Assembly (NCBI RefSeq): GCF_019175385.1
Contig: NC_083339.1
Location: 29,107,637 to 29,171,636, forward strand
Origin: Lycium barbarum
Lineage: Eukaryota; Streptophyta; Magnoliopsida; Solanales; Solanaceae
Length of the DNA stretch: 64,000 nucleotides
Direction of reading: 5' to 3'
A program made the translations under genes and the position numbers. The notes beneath the pieces were generated by a model. That model searched no databases. It saw only the letters and a program-made list of their open reading frames with translations, and was not told the DNA's origin. Positions 58,501 to 64,000 of this stretch are shown here, piece after piece; position 1 is the first letter of the stretch, and each line of letters starts with the position of its first letter.

Positions 58501-60913
58501 TGAAAATGTATTTGAGGTCCCCTATCGGTAAAGCATGTCAACTATATGTTATACGATCATGATGAACTACTGCACCTGTCTGAACCTTATATACGTCTAG
58601 GTATGACAAACATCATACTGTTGATACTGCCTATGTTTGAATAGATTAGACTGCTGTTATATAGTTAATCCAATAAGTTATTTTAACATGTGATTCAAGT
58701 AGACATAATTGCATATCATAGCAAGCTTAAGAGAAATAGTACAACTTAGACATGCTTGGTAATATGATTATGCTCCATGAAACTAGGATATTTCGATGGA
58801 ATAAAGAATATTGAAGTGAATGGCTGGACAAAGTAAATGAAATGAAACTGATGATTGTACTTTAATTTTGTTACTTCTTTACACATACAATCTAGCTTTA
58901 CATATATGTGAATATACTCCAAATTTACATCTCGTTTGCCTTCCATCACTTATTATGTTATTAGCCTACAACAATATGCTGTGGTGGAGGTGTAGAAACC
59001 ATAAGTTCCTTTGGTATTGGCTTATGCTGGTTTCGGAGAGTAGTAGCATGAAGGAAATTGCTTCCGTAGTGTGGTCCATTTTTCTGTTGTGTTAAATCAT
59101 AAATGATATGTAACATCGTCATTAGATGATCCATCAAAGTGATGGTTTAAGTTTGTTCGTTATGCCCTTACTAGCCATCAGTTTGATTCTTATTTCAAGA
59201 TTTTTTTTTAACACAAAGGGGCTGCTCCTTTTCCCACTTTAAGGGGAGTTTGTTTACCTTTCTCGAAGATTCATCTCTCCACTTTGGTTTTTCTTCAAAA
59301 CTTTAACATTAGGAACCTCTGTTTTGAATTTATATTTTTTGGCCGACCTATTTGAATTGGTATTTTTTACATCTTCGTCGATTAGATACTAATCCTTTTT
59401 TTTCTCATTTTTTGCATGACCATCGCATACGAGTCCGAGGGACTTGTCTCCTTTTCTGCATTCGGGGTTGGGTCAAGGCCCAACATTACCTCCTCTCGGG
59501 TCAATCTACACCTACAGCAGATTTAAAATATTCTGGGCTAAGCCCAACAACAGCAATGGATCCGCAGCAACATATAAAAGAAATCTGCTGGGCCGAAGCC
59601 CAACAGTAAACAGTTTCCAGCAGTCCCAAAACGGGCTGGACCCATTTGACATTATCTGCTCTTTTATTTTTATTTTCTGCATTTAATTCATATTATGCAA
59701 CTGACTCTTTGCTTGTTTTGTTTGTTAACTTAGATGAACCTTAATGAGTTAATAGATTTAGCTTAGTAACGGGTAGTTAGTTTAAAGAAGACTAATAATT
59801 AATCCCTTAAGTTTCATCTTCTTCTTTTCACATTAAAGTTATTTATAGAATTTATAATATTTACTTCTAGAATAATTGATAGTATAAATTCATATTTTTT
59901 GAGTTAAAGAAATCATATTTTATTTCTTGTTATCTTAATTTCAAAACACCACTAATACGCAAATATAAATTCAAGCATATTTTATAAATAACCCTTCAAG
60001 TTCGAATCAATCACACATATTTTCAGCTAAGCATAGTTATCATGGTTGATAAGAAATGATAAAGAAAACTTACTTCCTTTTGAATCCTATTTATAAGTTT
60101 AGATTTTTTTACATTGCTATAATCAAATAATATAATTGATTCAAAGTTTTCAAATCTCTTCTCAACAACTATTATTTCCGGGCAAATTATCATATTTTAT
60201 ACAATTCTTATGTTAAACAACATTTTTATTTAAAGTTTAGCCACATTTATAAGTCTTTTTTTTTAATGATATTTTTTATCTTAACAATACTTGTAATTTT
60301 TATTTCGCAAATTATCACATTTCCTATAAATCTTATTAAATAGTATCTTTCATTCAAGGCTTTATCAACATTTTCAAGTCTCATTTAATATTTAGAATCT
60401 TCTTTTACGTAAATTATTATGTTTTCTACAAGTATTATTTTAAACAACACTATTATACTTTCGTCTAAAACCTTAACAACATTCATAAGTCGTGTTTTCA
60501 AAATGGCATTTAAAGTCTTTTTTTATACAAATTATTGTATTTTTTGTAAATCTTATTTTAACTAACATTATTTTCTTTTAAAACTTTAGCAATATTTTTA
60601 AGTCATTTTCTAAAATTTAAGCATTAATTTTCACCTTCATTAATTAACCTAAGTTTGGCCGGATAACCGTAGTTAACAGATTCTAAAGGATGCCTAACAC
60701 CTTCCCTTTAGGATAATATAGAGCCCTTACCTGGAATCACATTGGTTGAGCAGACTATTAACGGAGGTTTAGTTTTAACTTTACCTTAGTTAACATCTAG
60801 GTGTCCTAATTCACCGTTAAATTAATTAGGTGGCGACTCCTTAAAACAAAAGAACAGGAATCACCAATACGTCATACTCCCTAAATCGATCCCGGTTAAA
60901 ATGGGGTGTGACA
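55600..60913 (+). repeat. Tat/Ogre-type solo LTR (5,314 bp) with ATACT duplication
   Basis: It starts TGTTGACACCCAATTTTGTC and ends TAAAATGGGGTGTGACA. ATACT occurs immediately before (55595-55599) and after (60914-60918). There is no polypurine tract before or primer site after it, so this is a solo LTR. Its layout parallels the LTR at 28735-40635: a pyrimidine-rich exon-like stretch near 56215-56735, a splice-donor-like AAGGTAATT at 56734, a long T-rich part, TACGAGTCCGAGGGA at 59429, then GGATGCCTAACACCTTCCC near 60688 and GGTGGCGACTCC near 60829. Confidence 0.86.
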
Positions 60914-62787
60914 ATACTCATATATTGTCTGATGTACTTCTATAGATGCATGGTACACCACTAAATATACACTTTGACACGTATATCAGGTGTACATACC
61001 TTGTATACATCTAATAGGATCACCTTTTATTAAGACCTATGTATACATGCCATGTATACACTACTTTTTAACTTAAGCAGTTTTCACTAATGCCTTTTTC
61101 CAGCCATCTAAATTCTAATTCCTTTTATTATTATGATTAAGCGGTATTGGGCTGGGTTGAAATAAACTCCAACCTTTCCAAGGTAATCTTTGAAACCTCC
61201 CCCTCTTGTCTATTGGTGACACCGTACCGGACCTGGTTGCAAGCAACTCTTAATCCCTCCAAGTGTCACCTTAGTCTTATGATTCAATTAGGATTAGTTG
61301 TCATCAAATTAAGTTGACTGTACTGAACTGGGTTGCAAGCAACTCCAAGCCTTTCCAAGCTTCCCTTAAGTATTTGACTCTATTAACCACCTAATTAATT
61401 TTCTTTTTAGGTAATGCGGTTCTTAAACTAATTCTAAGGCAAATCTGGACTTAATCTTAGCAAGGCAATCATTCATCATTTATCAAACCAACAACAGAAG
61501 GATACTCAGCTTCATGCAATCCAAACAAGTATCAAATGGAATATAAACATTCATAATAAATACAAGTATTTCATTTGAAAGCTGGATAGTGCAAAGAAAA
61601 AAATTACTGAACTAAAGTTCTCTACAAGATTGGACATAAACAATAAGGTCCCTAAACCTACTCAAGACTTGTTGGGACTAAAGACAAACTCATTTAAGGT
61701 TTTTGCTTCACCATGTTCCCTTTCCAGAAAGCATGAGCACTAAGTGAACTAGCTAAAACTATAATAACAGGTCCATTTTCAGTCTAAAACAAACTATTTT
61801 ATGGAAGATCGAATTCACTTTAATCAATCCTTGATGCAATGATAGGAGATGAAGGTCAGATGTGTACATATGATAAGTATTACCCCATAGACTTATAGGG
61901 CATGTCGTGACAACCTTTTATTTGGGAGAATGATATTATGAACCAAATTAGACTTGGTTCTTTCCCAATCTCCTCTCCAAGGTGTCTTTAAAAAGACTTC
62001 CCTTTTCCAAGTGGTTCACAACTTGCATACCTGCATACCTACACTCATCATGTCATTAAATCAATCCTACTATCCTTAAAGGTGAGACAGCTTGATTTCT
62101 AGAACCAAATTAACTTAGAGTGTTTAAGTAGACTATTCTGACCTATCTTTAGCCAACAGAACTTAAAAGGTTCCTATTTGATTAATCTAGGTTGATTTTA
62201 GTGTCATAGATTTAGCAAAATCCCTCCAAGGTCTTCTTAACCTCTTCCTAGTCAATTAAAGGGATTCCGTGGGTCCCATGGTCATAGAAATGAAACTCAG
62301 GGGGAAAATGACTTCAAAGACCTAAAGAAGAAGCAGTACAGGGTGGGTCATCACCCCCAAACCCTTTCCTAAACCCTCCTTTTTAGTAAAAAGGAGGTAA
62401 GGCCAAACTGGTCATCACCCCAGTCTATTCCTTGACCTTCCTTTTACTCCCCTGAAGCACTCTCAACCCTTTATCCCATTTTACAACCAAATGACAACCA
62501 CTAAAAATCTCTAGAACTAGGATGAGTTTAATATTACCTTTAAACCATACTTAATAGTCTACCCTCTTATCCTAAGGCATTGATCATTTGACGTTTAGGC
62601 TGTGTTAAGTAGTCCAAGAAAAAAAAAACTCATGGGCACAAAACAACTTCTTATTCGGGCACTTATTTACCAAAAAAATAGGCTGATATGCATGCGATGA
62701 TAGTTTACATATATAGGAAAGTAAGCACATAAGCAGTTTATACAAATAATCACATTATATTGAAACCCTTATGGTAAGAACCTAAAA
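60914..62787 (-). other. Probable 5' leader of a minus-strand Tat/Ogre-type element, non-coding
   Basis: It lies directly downstream (minus strand) of the primer site at 62805-62788. I see no gag frame or other protein similarity. CTGGGTTGCAAGCAACTCC-type phrases recur near 61228, 61330 and 61150, suggesting an old internal duplication of about 100 bp. The left part (60914-61080) holds TATACA-rich sequence. How much of this is leader and how much is older host DNA cannot be decided here. Confidence 0.4.
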
Positions 62788-62805
62788 TCCCCAGCAGACT
62801 CGCCA
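62788..62805 (-). other. Primer-binding site of a Tat/Ogre-type element (tRNA-Arg type)
   Basis: The minus strand reads TGGCGAGTCTGCTGGGGA, the kind of primer site reported for Tat/Ogre elements (tRNA-Arg). It is two bases from the LTR end at 62808. The tRNA assignment is from memory of the family, and the match to the tRNA itself was not computed. Confidence 0.65.
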
Positions 62806-62807
62806 TA

Positions 62808-62898
62808 TGTTACGGTTCGCATTTCATGGGCGGGTTAGCGCTAGGAAAGTTACTACAAGTTTGTTGGTGCTCTTTCGGGCTTGTTTTGAAAAAGAGTC
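62808..62898 (-). repeat. End of a Tat/Ogre-type 5' LTR, interrupted at 62899
   Basis: On the minus strand the LTR ends TGCGAACCGTAACA at 62808. The 91 bases match the end of the solo LTR at 40545-40635 (GCGCTAACC, AGAGCACCAAC and AAAACAAG phrases in the same order). The match stops at 62899, where a Del-type LTR begins. The LTR should resume right of the window. Confidence 0.78.
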
Positions 62899-64000
62899 TG
62901 TAACAACTCGTTTCGTCATTACTGTAAAAATTATGAAATATCCGTAACCGTGTCATCCTGGACCTTTCTTTTCGCCAAAATATTTTCGACGGACACCTAG
63001 CCTAGTGGTATCCATTGTGTAGAAGAGAATCAAATATCGAAATTTGGGTCGAGGACCCAGTTAGACCGCCCCAGTGCTAGGCTGAGCCCTATAGCGTTTG
63101 TTCTCCAGCGGCCATGGCCCCGCTGAAGCGTTAGTGTCGTGTTGGCATTAGGACGCTGCAGCGGCTATGCGAGTGCTGCAGCACTGCCGCTGAAGCAGCA
63201 GACCAGCCGCTGAAGCGGTGACATGCAGTTAAATTCACTATTTAAGAAATCATTTCGGGAATTACTCCCATTTTTCACAACCCTAAAATTCTAGCAGCCC
63301 AGTTCTGTGGGGAAGTATATAAATCAGAATTATTAGCCTTGATAATCCATCTAACACCTTCAAATTCTTCTTTCACCTAGTAAATTACTCCTAAGGGTCT
63401 TCACATAGAGAAATATCTAATGGGTATTACAAGTATCTAGAGTTGGAGAAATGTTGGGTTAGCATTATCTTTCACATGAACCCCGTTAGGTAATCTTTCA
63501 TGTTCTTCATCTAAATGAGTTAATAACCTAGATTCCTACCTTCTTTCCTTTTAAAAATGAGTTCTTTCATGGATCTTGGAAATGGGTCTTTCCCAATATA
63601 AGCTTAAAAATTGGCAAATCACCTAGTGTTGTTGTAGATGGGATATAAAAGTGGGTTAAGGTCCCAAACCTCCCTTAATTATCTGAAATCTCTTATAAGG
63701 GTTATAAATGGTAGTTCTATTCTTGGGCCTCATGTTTGTCTCCAAGCTCTTTCGTGCGGATTACGATGTGGAGATCAAGTTGAAAAATTAATGGATGTTC
63801 GTGGCACCCGCTCGGCCATGAAGTAGTTATGGCTTTTCTTCGGTAGACTCTGGTTAGTTTTCCATATTCATCTATTAGAAGGAACGGACAATGCATGTAT
63901 AGGAATTGGAGATTTGGGATGGAATCCTAGGATGGTATTGTTGTGTGATTTGTATGTTCGGGCTTGTGGCCTATAGATTCTTTAGTATGTTTGATATGGT
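62899..64000 (+). repeat. Del-type LTR, 5' part, running off the right edge
   Basis: It starts TGTAACAACTCGTTTCGTC, like the LTRs at 15734, 30289 and 36278, and is inserted in the Tat LTR. CCGCTGAAGCGG-type palindromes cluster at 63060-63230, at the corresponding distance from the start. The far end and any target duplication or internal region lie outside the window. Confidence 0.82.

Overview
This window is plant nuclear repeat DNA. I find no intact host gene, no rRNA or tRNA gene and no CRISPR array. The organism is most likely a member of the Solanaceae. The evidence is a TS-type SINE tail inside one LTR, together with abundant Del/Tekay, Tat/Ogre and Athila-type Ty3/gypsy LTR retrotransposons and foldback/hAT miniature elements. 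The genus cannot be fixed from the sequence alone.

Layout, left to right. (1) 1-6600: minus-strand Athila-like gypsy element with one apparently unbroken gag-pol reading frame (start codon at 4732, open at the left edge), a tRNA-Asp primer-binding site and a ~1.75 kb LTR containing a 124-base assembly gap. It lies inside the integrase of a plus-strand Del/Tekay element whose 3' part follows at 6601-8878. (2) 8879-11815: AT-rich sequence with nothing recognisable. (3) 11816-18737: 5'-truncated, heavily mutated Del/Tekay-like element with a 3.0 kb 3' LTR. (4) 18738-20040: minisatellite arrays, probably from the 3' untranslated region of a Tat/Ogre-type element. (5) 20041-41746: one old minus-strand Ty1/copia element cut into three pieces by later insertions. 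These are a complete non-autonomous LTR element (22185-28552, target duplication AAAAC) and a 5.7 kb Tat/Ogre-type solo LTR (28735-40635, duplication AACCT). The solo LTR itself carries two ~3 kb Del-type solo LTRs (30289-33232, TAAAT; 36278-39542, ATTAT/ATTGT), and the second of these carries a TS SINE fragment. Four nesting levels can therefore be read in order.

(6) 41747-45530: a 1.2 kb foldback element with a 9-base flanking repeat, a 948-bp hAT-type MITE with a perfect 8-base duplication, a short piece that looks like the N-terminus of phosphoglucomutase, and a ~100 bp higher-order tandem repeat. (7) 46221-47360: two tandem duplications. (8) 47567-51817: minus-strand Del/Tekay-like 5' end (truncated gag, tRNA-iMet primer site, 3.0 kb LTR). 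(9) 51818-55599: Tat-like 3'-UTR sequence with four minisatellite families. (10) 55600-60913: a 5.3 kb Tat/Ogre-type solo LTR with duplication ATACT. (11) 60914-62898: leader, primer-binding site and LTR start of a minus-strand Tat-type element, broken by another 3 kb-class Del LTR that runs off the right edge (62899-64000).

The biology shown is retrotransposon layering and LTR-LTR recombination. Solo LTRs outnumber complete elements. The least explained signals are palindrome arrays inside LTRs of separate gypsy families, a foldback element whose arms each contain a tRNA-like T-arm sequence, and a conserved splice-donor-like boundary in the two long Tat LTRs.
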